A DNA stretch of 64,000 bases from Serinus canaria (Eukaryota > Chordata > Aves > Passeriformes > Fringillidae): assembly GCF_022539315.1 (NCBI RefSeq), contig NC_066316.1:29637245-29701244 (forward strand), written 5' to 3'. The number at the start of each line of letters is the position of its first letter. Position 1 is the first letter of the stretch. Below the pieces are notes generated by a model. The model was given only the letters and a program-made list of their open reading frames with translations. It was not told the DNA's origin and did no database searches. Below are positions 36,701-51,477 of the stretch, in pieces. Made by a program: the position numbers and the translations under genes.

Positions 36701-39589
36701 ACTCCAGAAACATCTCTGTAAGGAGCAACAGATGACTATTCCTTCTGACAAAGAAATACAATTACATGTTATAGGATTTAAAGGGAGCTCCTGCAATTGA
36801 TATTCAGTGATAAAACCCTGTGTGTTACAATTTTCATCATCTTAACTGTTTTTATAAATATGAACTTAGGGTTATTTTTACGAGATGAAGCCAGATTTTC
36901 CTCTTTGGAGCTTGGTCCCCATTTGCAGCTTCTAAGGCAAATTTTGTAACTTGTAAGGATTTAATGAGAGTGAGGAGAAGATCATAGCGGTACTTTCACT
37001 AATTTTTCTGAACCTTACTTATATATTGAAAATGTTGTGTAAAAAAACTTACTTCATCCATCAACACTTTTACTTTCTTCACATTTATTTGGTTTTACAA
37101 AATATTTCTGTTTTTTCTAAGATTCTCATGATGTTGTTCTTTCCACTTCTCAAGTGGGAATCTCTTCTGATGTAGAACGTATGTTTGGAAACTTGTTAAA
37201 GATGCTTTTGGCAGTTTTTACTGCCTTCCTCTTGAGTCTGTTTTGATGGGGAAACTTTCCAGTATTTTTATACTAGTTTACTGTTCTCTTATCCAGATTA
37301 GTCTGCTAAATGTTACCTAGTGTTCCTTGGAAGTTCTCTGCTATTTCAAATCTTTTTGGCATTCTGTTTCGTTAGCCTATTTTGGCTGTCTAAAAATACT
37401 ATTGGATCCTTCAAACTAACTCCTTAAATTTGTTTTGGGGTTTGTTTTTTTTTTTGGTGGCTGAAGCTCTTCAACTCTTGATATTATAGAGGTAAAATAT
37501 GCTTCTGAAAGTTTCTGCGTGCTTGAAGGGTGATCAAATTCCTTTATATATTGACTGTCAGGTTTGGCAAATGCCTCTGTAAAACTTCTTCCATATTGTT
37601 GTTGTTATGAACACCAGTCCCAAGAGACTACAGTGCCTTTTAACAGAGCCACTACATGTACATTATGTATGCATATGGGTAATCAAAATACTAGAAAGTT
37701 CTTCTATTACCTTAAACTCTAGATATTTCTGTACAGATATTACTAATCCTGCTAAATAATATAATAGTCTTGATTTCTGTCTCTCTTTAATTTGTGAATT
37801 TAACATAAAATTTTTTTTTTCATTCTGTTTCTGGCAGAAACAGATATTTTCTTGAGACTCCAGTCTCAGCATATTTGAACATAAAACCAGAGTAGGAATT
37901 AGCAGAAATATCCCACAAATCCCTACCTTTTTTTCCTGATATTTGTACATTTAAGCAGGTCAAGTTTCATACAAATGTTTCAGGCCAATTTCATGCTTCT
38001 GTTCTTGTACAATTTTTTTTGAAGTTTTATCTGTCTGTTTGCCTCAGTGACAATTGGCTCTAAAGTTTTGCATGCTTTTGTTGAAAAAATCATTGCACAG
38101 TTCACTTACCTCTGATGCATCACCTTTTTTTCTCTTAGACTTTTAACTCTGAAATATTGATTTAGTAACTGTGCCTTTGATTCATTAATTTTCAGCCCTG
38201 CTATAAGTTCAGAAGGGTATTTTCAAAATAATAACATGTTTACAGGTTATATTTTATATTTATTATATATTGCATATTTAGGTTATTTGAGAAAAATTAG
38301 ACCATTATCGACATCTGTGTGGAAGAAAAGAGTGACCACATAAAAGGAAGTAAGCTTACAGCTAAGGATGGAGTAATACTTGGTGTTCCACACTTATACA
38401 ATAAGTTTGGTAGGTTTTACTTCTAGGTCAGGTAAAATCTCTTACTGATTTTCATTGCAGGGCTGGTCTTACAAATCTTTAAGTGAGGTGCTCTGCTGTA
38501 ACCATCTACCAAGCTACATTGAAAACAGTCTTTGATCTTTTTGTTCACAGATTTGGGTAGCAGCTGGTCTAAGGCTTCCTTAAGTTAAGCCAATTTTGGC
38601 ATTTGAAATGATTACTCAAAGTTATACAAAAAGCTGAAGTTGTTCTTTGTAAACCTGTGCATATCAAAGATCCTTCACGTCATTTTTCTGTGGCAGAAGT
38701 TATGTGACTGAAGAAATTATTTAACATTTGCAAGCATTTAGCAGTAATTCCAGCTCTTCTTCAAATCTCTTGAATCTGACTTGAATGTAGTGAATGATGG
38801 AGTTGAGCATGACAAAAGTCTATTTTTGTGTTCTATTACAGTGTGCTCATATTTAATTTTCTCTCCTTTAATAGTTTCTCTGTTTTCCATTTTCCCTGGT
38901 AATATTCTTCCTAGAGGTGAGTAATTTGGTGATGATTGAGCAAAAAATTTGCAGAAAGATTTTTTTGTCTCTTTTTTTTAATGATACTATGCTAAATACT
39001 TGTACAAATAGCCCTATCAAACTGTGAGCCCCTTCCTGATTTTCAGCATACTTTTACTAAACCCTCATACAAATAAAATTAAACTTCATCTTTTACTGTT
39101 TCCTAATCACCATACTAATGTCCAAGAATCTTCTATAACCAGTATTCTCAGTCTTTAATGTGTCTTGACTATAATTGTCTCAAGCCTTCTTATTTTGGTC
39201 ATCTCATGGCCCTTGAACTGCTGCTGCATGTTCATGTTACTTTACTTGCTTATGGTTGCTATCTTAGCTATTGTAATGTTTATTGTAACCCTGTAATTCC
39301 TTAAAATAAAGATCATCTCAGAAACAGCATTCTGAAGTCCAGCTCTAGCCAAAACTAATGTAGACATATAATCTTAAAATCTGGTGCTGTTAATATCAGA
39401 TGCTGTGTTTGAAGGCTTCTGCAGTTTATTTTATTATGCATATTATAATGTCACTATTGCTTTCTGCTGCCATTTTAGCCTTTCTACTACCTAGATAAAA
39501 GCCTTTCAGAACATCAGTTTATTATGCTGGAAATCACAATAAACTTTCTCAAAAATCTAAATTGAGATATTAATTTCTTTCATATTTTT

Positions 39590-40040
39590 TATGTATTTGA
39601 AGCACAAGTCTTATGAGGAACAGCTGAGGTATCTGAGGTTGTTAAGCCTGGAGAAAAGGAGGTTCAGGGTAGACCTTATTGCTCTCTACATCTACTTGAA
39701 AAGAGGTTGTAATGAGGTGGGGGTTAACCTATTCTCTCAGGTAAAAAGTGACAGGATAAGAGAAAATGGCCTCAAGTTGTGCCAGCAGGATATTGGATAT
39801 TAGGAAAAAAATTTAGTCATAAAGGGTTGTTGAGCGTAGCAATAGGCTGGGTAGGGGAGTGGTGGAGTCTCTATCCCTGGAAGAGTCCAAAAAAAGTGTG
39901 GATACAGCAGTTGGATATGGTTTAGTTGTGAACATGGTGGTGGTGCTTGGTTGACTGTTAGACTTAGAGATCTTGATCTTGGACTTAAATGACCTTAGAG
40001 ATCTTTTCCAACTATAACAATTCTATGTATCTGTGATTTA
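39590..40040 (+). mobile_element. CR1 LINE 3' end, sense to KIF6
   Basis: 5'-truncated CR1 copy on the plus strand, recognisable from ttatgaggaacagctgaggt, aagcctggagaaaaggaggt, gttgtaatgaggtgggggtt and the closing gatcttttccaactataaca ttctatg arrangement near 39990-40035. An open frame at 39591-39803 is the translation of CR1 3' sequence ([20 protein letters not shown]) and not a gene. It has diverged and lacks all reverse-transcriptase sequence. Confidence 0.9.
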
Positions 40041-40717
40041 CACTATATTTGAGGAAGACACTGGTGGTTTTTTCCCCTAGTCCTCAACAGAAATCAAACC
40101 ACTTTCTCCATATGTGTGTCTCAATAATATAGGGAATACAAAGAGGACATGTTCCTGTGTCACTGTCAAAATGGACAGCAGCACCACCTCCTGGGCATAA
40201 AAGTGCTAGAAATACGTGCATCTCTTCCAAAGCCAGATAATTCACAAGAAGGGTAAAAACCCTGCATAAATGCTGATTGATAACTTTTGGTTCAGTTTGG
40301 TTTTTTTCTTGATATCTGTTACTTAGTTGTTTAGATTAAATGCAAAAGCACAAGATGTATTATTTCTTCCTGTTTTAACTTACTGTCATAATTCTGGATA
40401 TGTATGTAGCCAATTCCCTTCTGTTTTCTGATGTGTCATGTGCATATTTAAAATGATAAGTATTTAGACATTTATAGCTCAGCCTTTTACATGTTTGTTT
40501 TCTGAGCTCAACAACTTGGCCTGATGATCAAAACATCCACATGCCCGAACAAGAATAACTTAAGGTAAATAATCTCCAACTCTTGGGAGGAATCCTGAGT
40601 TTGGGCACAAAGCCTGTAAAGCCAAGTTAATCAGAAAAAGGATAAGTGCTTAGAAAAATAGGTCCAAGGCAGTCATGAGGTCCATTGTATCATTGCATGT
40701 CCAAGCAGGAGTTATAG

Positions 40718-40741
40718 TTAGGGTGTCTATAAACACCCTAA
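40718..40741. repeat. Small inverted repeat, 9-bp arms
   Basis: TTAGGGTGT (40718-40726) and ACACCCTAA (40733-40741) are exact reverse complements around a six-base loop, CTATAA. It is probably incidental. Confidence 0.7.
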
Positions 40742-43700
40742 TGGTGTTGATCTCTGTGGGCACGTTGTTAGCTCCCTATGATGTCAGTTGGACCCAATCA
40801 TATATCAAACACTCATGTAATGTTTTGATACTCTGTGAATTATAACTTTAATCTATTTATTCTTACTGTTTGAAGAACCAAGGTTAAGTCTAGAGAATTT
40901 CTTTCCCATGTCTAACTTCCCTTGTAAGTTGTTGCAGCTCTTAGGGATGACTTAGAGTGCTTTAATGGTAAATAAAACTGGATATAAAAATTAAGGTATT
41001 TTTCAAACTAAAAAAAAAGAAAGCCCTTATAGGGATTTCTGAACTTTAAGATTGCCTGGAATAGTTATATTTTGGGATGTGGCCTGTTTGATTTTGATTA
41101 AAAATTTTGACAAATGCTTCTTTGAGATTGGGATATTAACATATCCACTTCAATCCACAAAATTATGCAGCATTATGGGAAAATGGGAAGAACTACTCAG
41201 AATGTACATCACCATTCTTGAAGAGAAAGTTTACTTGAGGTTTGTAATACAACTTTGTGGTATTTTAGACTCCAATAAATAGGCGTGTTTTAATCTGTGA
41301 CTGACAAGCCCTGAATGAATAGAGCTTTTTCCAAATAAATTATTTTGCTTCAGCCTTTCATGCATTTGTTGCCCTAGGTTTGATTCCTGCAGTGTACTCT
41401 GCGTAGAGCTACAAATTTAAACTGGTTTGAAATTTAATTTGGTATAAAAAGTATCTGCTTGTCTGTTAAATAGAAATGATTTCTGCATATATATATAATG
41501 GCACAGCTCTACAATATTTCTCAAATTAAGCCTTTGGCTAGAAATGTCAGTCATTTGGGACCTGCCTTTTTAGGAAACACTCTTACAAGTTGCATCTATT
41601 ACAAAAGGGAAGATCTGTGGTCAGGCTATTGTTTCAGAAATGTCATCACTGTTGGCATTCTCATGAGCTGCCCTAGAGTTTTTCTTGTTTTGCACACTTA
41701 AAAGTCTGATTTTCTCCAAATTTTTAAAAAGAAGGACTAGATTGAAGGGTGCCAACCATGAGAGAAGATGTACATTTTTATATTCCTATGGCTGAACTTG
41801 TTAACTGTAGCTCTTAATACTAAATCATTGCATTTGTATTTAGGGGAAGAAAGCTTGGGTAAATTGAGTCATGTCTTGAACTTTTTGAGTAAAATAACTT
41901 TTAATACTGGGTTGAAAATTTCTATGATAATGTCTAAAACTATGGAGGGGCACTCAATGAAAAAAATGAAAAGATGATTGGTCTTTTATTCTGTCTTACA
42001 CTCAGTTTCTGGACTTTTTAATTCAAATGTCACGAATCTTTTTAATCTGCTTAATGGAATAAATTAAGAGACCATGAGCTGGTTACAAATAGCAAATGTG
42101 TTTCTGAATACTACTTTTGTCTTTCTTGTGAAAATACTGTGTCTGCCAGGAAACTGTAGTAGGAGTAGACAGTGGAAGCAATTGATACTACAATAGTTAT
42201 TGTACCTCACACTTGACAGTCTGAACTCTGTGAGGAATAAGATTATTTGGAAGAGGAAAAAAGGAATGGGCAGGTATGGATTGGAGTTCTCTTTTATAAA
42301 TAAGGTAGAAAGGAGCAAAAATATTTGTGGCTTAGGATGTGTTCCTAATGAAGCTCTGAATGAGATCAGAAATGAGACAGACTGCAGATTCAAGGGAAGG
42401 AAAAGCTAAGGTACTAGAAATTAAAAGTGAACCCAAGAGAGTTATTGAATAGAAAACAGGCAGAGAGACAAGACAGTAATAGGTGTTTTGAAATTACACA
42501 TGCATTAAAATGGAAACAATAGTTGGGATGTGGCTGCTTGTCATTCTTAATTGACCTGTAGCACCCAAAAAGAACTGAAGGTTCAAAGACACTGGCCTCA
42601 GAGGAGTCACATTTTAGATTTAACAGAGCTTCCTTAAATTAATAGTGCTGTAGGAAGAAGAGGTACAGTTTTAAACTGATGCATATATAATTGTGATCCC
42701 TTTGGTAAATTTGTTGGTCTTTAAGAGGAAGAAGATTGGTCTGGAGTCAAAGCAGCCAGATTAATAGCAGATTTTTTTGTCTTTATTGATACTTTTAAAC
42801 TCTTGGTTTGGAAAAACTGTGTTGATACAGTCAAAGACCTTATTTTGTCGTAATAGACATTATGCAGAGCAAGATCTGGTAACACCCCTATTAACAAAGT
42901 CCAAAAAATTATGATTCAGTCATTGACAACCTGTTCAGCTCATCTGATGAGCATCATGTATTTCATGATTTCCTGTTGCAGCAGCCCAAGTGTTTGTTAT
43001 AGAGGCTTTCTCATTAAAACTTCCTTTTTTATCTGCCTCTGAATGAGGCATTAAGAGTGTCAGTGCCAAGAATAACAATGACTATGTTATGTCATGTTCC
43101 AATGAATGGGCTCTCTGCAGGATTTCATAAGTGACTCTTTACAGTGCATCATATGTGAGGCTGTACAGAGAGAGGGGAGGAAAAAAAGCAAAATGGAAAA
43201 AAATGCAATAGTATCAGGTCATGCATGGATGAAGTAGTCAGTGTATTTTTTGTTTGGAACCTGTTTGATACTATTTCTCCTGAGAAATGTAAAAATGAAT
43301 TTATTATTACTGGACTGCAATGCTTTGAGTGGTTAAATATGTACTACTGGTGTACAGTTCTGGGGCTAAATTGAGGTTTTGTGTGGCTGAATGGAATGTC
43401 CAGCTTGGTTAGATTGAAAAATGTCATAAGACTTTTTTTTCCCCAAACTTTTCTGCCAAGTGCGTACAGGAAGTGGCTTTGGCAGTTTTATCCAAACAAG
43501 TAACTTCATTTCCTGGAATCTGCTTTTTGCAAAATGTGGACTTAAGGAGAGAAAGTGTAAAGAGGGATGTTAAGTGGTAGAGGAAAGATCACCCTTAAAA
43601 GCCTCTGAGAAGAAGGCACAAATTATCAAACTCCATTTTTTCTAGAAATAGTCACAACAGTGTTATATATTTTCTTTTTTTGAAATTGATAGTTTATTTA

Positions 43701-44119
43701 TATAGTAAAAATAATATTAAAAATGTATTGACCATAGCTGCACATAAATATGAAACCATTATATTTATTACAGTCCATTTAACCATGGACTATTTTATGT
43801 CTGTTTAGTGTTTACTAGCAAGGCAGCCACAAAGTAGTTGAGATAGAAGAGAACGTGTTGTATGACCACTCATATTAAAAGGACCTATTAGCAACCTGAG
43901 ATTTTGTAAAACTTCTGCTTATTGTCATTAAAAAAAAAAAATAAAAAGAGAACAGATGTTGCAGGTATCGTTTTCAGATATAAAGGATACATGAGTTGAT
44001 GTAATATTAAACATATTCTGCTAAAAATATAAACATGTTATCTGACTGGTCAGGTGCTATTTTTGCAAGCTATTCCAAGTTCATCTTTTTCTGGTCTAAC
44101 TTGCTGGATTTAAACTACA

Positions 44120-44281
44120 GTTTTTTCCTCTGGTTCTTTTTTGGCTTGCTTTGGTTTTGGGGTTGTTTTGGTTTGGTTTTTTTTTTTTTTTTTTTTTTTT
44201 TGGTTGGTTGGTTGAGATTTTTTGTTTTGTTTTTTGGTTATTTGTGGCCTTTTTTGGGTTTTGGGTTTCTGGGGTTTTTTT
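44120..44281. repeat. T/G-rich low-complexity tract with T25
   Basis: About 160 bases almost free of A and C on the plus strand. It contains an uninterrupted run of 25 T (44177-44201), three consecutive TGG-T type units (ggttggttggttg) and several short G runs. The open frame across it translates to a Phe/Trp/Gly-rich string and is not a gene. A retroposed poly(A) tail on the minus strand or plain slippage are both possible origins. Confidence 0.85.
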
Positions 44282-47200
44282 GCCTACTCTCTTAAAGTTA
44301 CTAACCTTAATATTTCAATAAAAATGCCTGCATTATAATGTAGTGCTGGATATCTGCCAATAATATAAACACAGCCTTCATCATCCTAAACCCTTAATCT
44401 CAGGGTCAAATCATTGATATTTTTCAGATGCTTGAAAAGCGGTAGTCAGAAGCTGGTTTGCATCAAATAATTTTTAAGGGTTGTTGCTAATGAGGAGCTA
44501 TTTCAGAGTTGCTAAGAGAGAAAAAGTACATTGAGTAATGTAGTAGCAATGAGTTACAGTGTGATGTATCAAATAAAAGCCTTGGACAAAATTTTAAAAT
44601 TTCCATTTTTTTATAAATAATATTACAAAATTCTAAACTTCAGAAAGCAAAGTAAATACTTAGAAAAAAATCTTAATTTCAGAAAAAAGCTGAAAATTTC
44701 ACAGATAATCAAGAAATCAGAATATATATTTTAATAATAGATGTAGTTAATTACTACACAATGACAAATATAAACCAGCTTTATATAACCATTTTTCTAT
44801 GTAGAGTTTTATCCAGTCATTAAAGATTCTGCTAGTGGATGAAGAGACAGGAGAAAATGCTTTGGAAGCAGTTCAAAACAATAATTAAAGCATAAGTAAA
44901 GATAAGCAAACATGTAAACCTTTCCCAAGTGGCACAGGCTGTACTTGCTATGTCATAAACAGCAGCTGCTGTAAATTTTGGGCGAGTGAAATCTTTACCT
45001 TTCCCTTTTCATATTTAGTTCATTTTATATTTTATTCTTCATACAATCATCTATTTTTTTGGTTTTGTAATGTTCACTTTATTTTGCTTAAGCAGACAAG
45101 CTTTAGACAGATGTTGTTAGCAGTTGTGCCCTTTGACTACTTGTGCCACTCCAATTATTCCAAAAGAAATTAAATTTCTTTGTAAAAATAATGTACAAAC
45201 TCCTGTTAACATTTACCTTTGCATGTTTCTGATTTTTCACTGGATGCTTGTGATAAAGTGGGTTGTCTAACAGAGGTTGTTAGCTGGCTTATTCTTGTTT
45301 TTTGTCATAAAGCAACTCAGCTTTCCACTGCATTATAGAGGCAATACATTGCATTGAATAAGATCCTACACTGAGATGCAGGGCATCTGGTTTTCATTTC
45401 AATCTTTATTATTTACTAAGTTTGTGAACTTACACAAGTGACCTCATCTCTCTGAATCACTTTCTTCAACTGTGATATAAATTAAGAGTGGCTTATCTTC
45501 CTTGATCACTTTGAGATTTCATGTTCAAAGGCCATCTGTAAGAGCAAAACCTTATTTTTCTAACATTGAGGAGCAATTGAAACGATTTGTGAAAGTAAGA
45601 CAGTGAATTAGATGCAGAAACAAATATGAAATCTTGGAAGTCTTGACTCTTCATTTTTAGTCAGCATAACTATCCAAACTAAGTTCTTGAAATTATTTCT
45701 TTTCATTGATAGCTTATTTGTTTGAAATGCGAAGCTTTGCTGAAACTCTAGACTGTGCTGGCTACTTAAAATTCTATACTAGCATGGGCAAATGTATGGT
45801 ATGTTTGATATTTATTATAAATTCTGAGGGTGAGCTACATGCAAATCTGTCTCTACTTGCTCAGTAAAAGAGAGACAAGCACTCAGACTGGGCTGAGAAA
45901 GTTCTGTTAAAATTATTGGATATTTTATTAAGAACGTTTTCTTCTGCCATACCTCCCCACTTTGATCAGCACTCTTTATTTATGCCATTTACATCCAGCT
46001 ATAATTCTGGGGAGAATTCATTCTAAATATTTCAGAAATTTCCTTTAATCTTTAAGTGTACACAGAGAGAGTGACATCAGTTTGAATAATGACCAGTGGC
46101 TGGAAACAAAAGAATGTCATAGCTTTGTATTAGAACTGCTCAAACAATTTTGCATTAAGGAATACAGAAGAAAAAGAGTTCAGGGAATATATCCTTTGGA
46201 TTTTCAGCAGGTTTATTTAATTAACTAAAGCCTGATACAAGAGCTCATGGCTCTGATACAGCACATTTAATATTGTAGTAAGCTTGAATGACAAGGAATG
46301 TCCATAATTTATTGTCCCCTTTTGATCTTCAGGAAAACAAGTGGTTTAAAGCCATCAAATAAACATAGTGTACTCGGCTTTCAGGAAGAATTATGCTATT
46401 TTTCTAGTGATAGTCACTTATTTCAACAGATTTTCAAGGGGCAAAGCTGCTTTTAATTCTATGTCCTGACATAAGCAGATTTAGAGCTACAGAGGTTATT
46501 GGTTCAAAAATTATCTTTTGATCCTTTGTTGCAAGTTAATTATATAGTTCAGTTGGTTACAAATTTTGGTTAAAAAGGAATTGAAAGAACTTTCTTTTCA
46601 CAGTGGGAATTGTGCCGATATGAAACAGAATTTGATTCAAATACTTTATATTACATTATTGGGTTTTTCATTTAGTTTTGTTTTTTTGGTAAGAGAAGTT
46701 CCCTCAAATAGCTTCCGAGACTATTGAATTTTCACCAGAAAAACTCTGTGGTATCATGAGCCAGAGAGACAACAGGGTATTCTTGTTTCCGTGACCAATC
46801 AATTTTGCCTTTAATATCTCTGGTACAAGAATGTCATCACTTTTGATTAAAATGAGAGTTTTTTGAATCACAGAAATAGAAGTCAATAATTATAATTCCT
46901 GAGAACCCAGATTAGTTTATTTTTAATTATGATTACTCTCAATTTTAATACAATAGACATGTTAGAGACATGTTAGGCATCGTAGCAAAGTTTTACTTTT
47001 CTCTTTTTATTTTCTGTGGAGTCTATAGGCAGAGTAAATAAAGCTGAGAAATTAGCGTGAGCAGCTCTCTGAAGAGAACATATTTAGGTTATGTCAAATG
47101 TAATTGTGCAATTGTATGTGTGCTGTATAAAAGAAAAATAATTTGTATTTTGAATAATGAAGATGTCCTAGTTTTGGGTGGGGTAGGGGGGAGTTTCACT

Positions 47201-50200
47201 TGTTTATTCTCAGGAGCAAGAAAGGCTTTATGTCTTTCTGCTATCCATATGTTTATTGTGTACAAATGTTGGCTGTCTCTTCAATTGCCATGAGTGTACT
47301 TGGGGGAAAAATATCTGCACCTCTTTGTTTGTAGGATCAGGAATTTAGCTTCTAAATTAATTTGCTTTCCATTATCACTGTTGAGGATGGAAAAAATGTG
47401 TAATCATGTAGTGCAAATATACATCTAATAGTAAGGGATTTGGAATCACTATAATTTTTCAAAGGCTCATGGAATTTATATATTTCTATAAATAGGCACC
47501 CACCCATGAGACAAAAAATGGTCAAGAAATTGCTTAAGATGCATGAATAGATTTCTGAAAGACAAATATTTTGTGAATTATTATAAGCAAGTAGATGTTG
47601 CCAAATTATAGGTTTATTTTACCACACTCCAGTATCACATCTGACTTTTATATCATGGGGAATGGTTGCTCCACAGGAAGACAATGAATAATTATTTTGC
47701 TGAATGTGGTAATTTGTTGTTATGGAAGCAGGACTTATTTTAAAGGGATAGGCCACACTAACCCACAACTACAGGGCAAAAGGCAGTTCCTGCCTTTAGG
47801 GACAATTTAAGATGGAAGCTTCATCCAAAATTTGAATTAACTTTAGCATGTTGAGTTTTCAGGGATTGAATTTGGAGTTAATATGTGCACTTCTGTTTCA
47901 AAACTATGTTTGTAAACCCCAACCCAGTTATTTCTAATGTTTACTCTGAAGACAAAAATTAACATGAATAGCACAGATCTTTTGGTCAACTTTGTGGCAT
48001 TTATGAGGTCTTAGCTCTCTCTGGCTATTCATTCTCCCTTTGTTATGATATAAATTCACTCTCTGCAGCAGACCTGCTCTCAAAGAAGGTATCTTAATCC
48101 CTTCTTAATCCCAGTTTGGTGGGATTTTACCTTGAGGATATGGGAGAGTAGGAATTAATTGTCCACTAATTTTAAAGCACTCATAGTTTTAGGACTCTAA
48201 GCTCAAAACAGAAGTTTCTTTTCATTAAGTAGTAGTAGTTCTTCATTAAAATCCATGAAGATATATTTAACAACAACAACAAAAAAAAACTCACTCCAAC
48301 TCTTTACAGCAGTAATAGCATAAATATTGTTCATGGCCAATGTGATCCCCCTAACTGTAGCAGGCCTGAGACTGTCAGGGGGCAAACTAATTTTTAATGA
48401 ATGTATTCCTCCTCCATTCCCATTTATATTCCTTCTTGGTTCTCCTTGGGAGCAGTACTGTAGTTAGACATAAAAGATGTTCTTCATTCTAGAGTGCATG
48501 TATCATGCTCCAAAGATGAATGTGCAAAGAGGAAAAGGTCCAGGTGAAGCTCTGGATTGAAAGGAAGAGGCTTTGAGATCTGGCTGCAAAGAGTTAGACA
48601 TATAATGTAGTAAAGAGTAATCCTTTTTTAGCTATTTGATGATTGCAGAACTGGCAGTGGGGAACTCTCACATTCAGTCTTATTAATTCAAAACCTAGAG
48701 ATATTTATATATTTGAGTGGCTATTTTCACAACAACAGTGGACGTTAAGGATTGTATTTCAGGTGATAATGATAGTACTAGTTGGAGAATTTAACATTCC
48801 TGGTTTTACTTACACTTTCAATTTAAAATACAGATATTTTAAGCATTGCTTCTAGGTCAGATGGGTTATTAGAATCCTATGGCTTGGGTTTTTTCAAATG
48901 TTTCTCAGTCTTCTATGATGAGTGCCTGTGCCAAGAGGAATAAACAGAGATATTTGTTTGAATTCCAGAAATATTTCTGTAGTATTAATGAAATTTCTCA
49001 AGCTTGTTTTTATTCCTTCAAGCCATCTAAACCAAAGACAATAATTACCACTTACTACTTTTAGTCTTGATATATGAAGTGAGGTTATTGCTTTTATCAT
49101 TTTGTCATACATAAGAAGTCCCAGATTTACTACATGCAAGGTTTTAGAGGCTTTTAGGTGATACATCCGATGGGGTACTGCAATACTAACTTTCACTGAC
49201 CCTGATAACATTCTGGCCAACTTCCTTCCATCATCCTTCACTCAAATGTGCCTTTAGGTGGTGTTTGTTTCTTTTGAGCTGCACTCAAATGCTTCTAAAT
49301 TCCTAATGTGACAACAGAGTACCTATCCTCTGATTACATCCACTGGTATTCCTCTTCAGTTACTGTAATACTTTAGGTATGACAGTACTTCTGCTCTGGC
49401 AATCTCACCACAAAGAAGGTTAAAAATGCTGAGGTATAGCATGTCTAATGCTATATTGTCATGCTATTGTTTTTTCAAGTCTGGACATTGTTACATAACA
49501 GGCTTCTGTGTTCATTCTCAGACATGATCCTCAATAAAGCTTTGACAGGGCAATAATCAAATTTTCATTTTACAGATGAATTTTACTCATTTCTTAATTG
49601 CTGATGTTCAGCTTCCAAAAGAGCTAAGTGATGGAAGTGATAAAGCTGTTCATCTTGAATATAAACAGATACTAAATTTTAAAATTAGTTTATTTAGATT
49701 GCTGCCTGGCAAAATAAATAGCTTATCAGGAAGTTTATCTCATAGTTTTTTTTCTGAACTCTCTACCACAGCATACCCCATTCAGTGCTGGTGTTCCTAC
49801 TGGGAGAGAAAAAAAACCTTAATTTGTCATGAAGTGGCCCCTGGACTTCTGTAGTTTATAGCATGAAATATTAAAAGAAAAAGATAGCCCTAAGATAGTA
49901 CTACTTAATGGTGTACCCACTTCAGAGGATTTTTTTCCTTTTCTACCTAAGATGTAGTATATAGAGGCTTCTACTTCAGAAAACCTCAGTATCTTAATAA
50001 AGATAAAGCTAAAATGTAATATGAAATTAAAAGTACAGTAAGATTCCAAAAACAGATTGATGTTTATAACAAGTTCTTTTCCCTCTCCTAAAGTGTTCTG
50101 AAAATGAAATGTGCCTCTTTTGTGGTTTATGGTGTTACTGGCAAGCCTGGTGGTAGAAATTATTCTCCAGACAACAAAAATACATGCAGATGTCTACAGA

Positions 50201-51436
50201 TGTCCCTAACAAAAAACTTCACTTGCATTTGGTCCAAGCTGTCATGACTCCACTGATGTAGGTTGTCATTTTGTAGAGCTCTTAAAATATTCTTATCCAC
50301 CAGTCAGAGTAGTTCTTCTAAAATTGAGAGATATATATTGAAAAGGAGAATTTAGATACCATATCTATCACTCAAAACAGCACAAAACATGTAAATTGAG
50401 CAAATGTTGAGACTATTCTATTTTTTTATAAATATGTTGATCTGGTTGGAAAAGGTAGAAAGGTTTCTGAGCCTAAAAGCCTTTTTTCAGGTCTAAAACA
50501 AGTTTCAAATGTTGCTGCTACAGCATGTCAAGTACATGAAGCATGTAAAAACTAATTTAATTTGCTATTACTCAATCTTAATTGAAATTCTCATGTTAAT
50601 TTCAGTGGTCTAAATTTGATTTTAAATCAAATCTAATTTCAGTTGACACAAGTGCCTAAATATAGGCCCTTTCTTGTATTTAGTAAAACTTTTACAACCA
50701 CATCAACCATTGAAGGGAAGAGATTTAGATTCTTAAAAGCAAGGGAAATGCACAGTTTCTTTGTAATATCTGGTGTTTGATGTAAACTGCACAATGCAGT
50801 ATGACATATATATCCTGTTGTATGACAAGTTATCTGAAATGTGTGATTCTGTCATATGCAGAAATGAATCTCATTTATTTAGAAGTGGCAGCATCATTGG
50901 GTGGGTCTCCTAAAGTTCTTGTGGGTTTGACTTCATATTTTCCTTCATATCCACCCACTGAGATTCTGCCAAGTCTACCATGCTTTGTTTCATGCTTTCC
51001 CTTTGTACCTACTAATTAAGGACTTTCAATGTGTGTGTGTATTATACAATCAAATATGATCTCACAGGCAGCTTTAAAGAAGTAAATTATTGCAAAGAGC
51101 AGATGAATATTATGATTTTTTTTCTTTTGAAGCATACAGGGTGTCATACATGAAATGCAAAATATTTCTCCAATATTTGTGTCAGAACATGACGATTTTA
51201 TTCCCCACTGCTGAGATATGTAAACATTTTGTTTCTGCCAAATAGCCTTAAACGGCTTTCTCGTTTCTATGCTCCAACTTTGGCATTGAAGACACTGGTG
51301 GCCACTGGATTTTTAAAGAGAATATACTAACATAAGTAGGCAACACAAAAGTAGGCATGTTGTAAATCATCAATGCTAATTCAGATATTCTAGAGCATCT
51401 TGATTCCATGCCATGTAATCAGAGAAATTATACTAA

Positions 51437-51477
51437 AAATTATATCTGAGAAATACAACAAATTATATCTGAGAAAT
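51437..51477. repeat. Tandem duplication of an 18-bp unit
   Basis: aaattatatctgagaaat occurs identically at 51437-51454 and 51460-51477, a period of 23 bases. It is a small recent local duplication. Confidence 0.85.

Noticed and set aside
48894..49241. Minus-strand open frame of 115 codons
   Set aside because: No similarity to a known family, and it overlaps a plus-strand frame of similar quality. Expected by chance in 64 kb.
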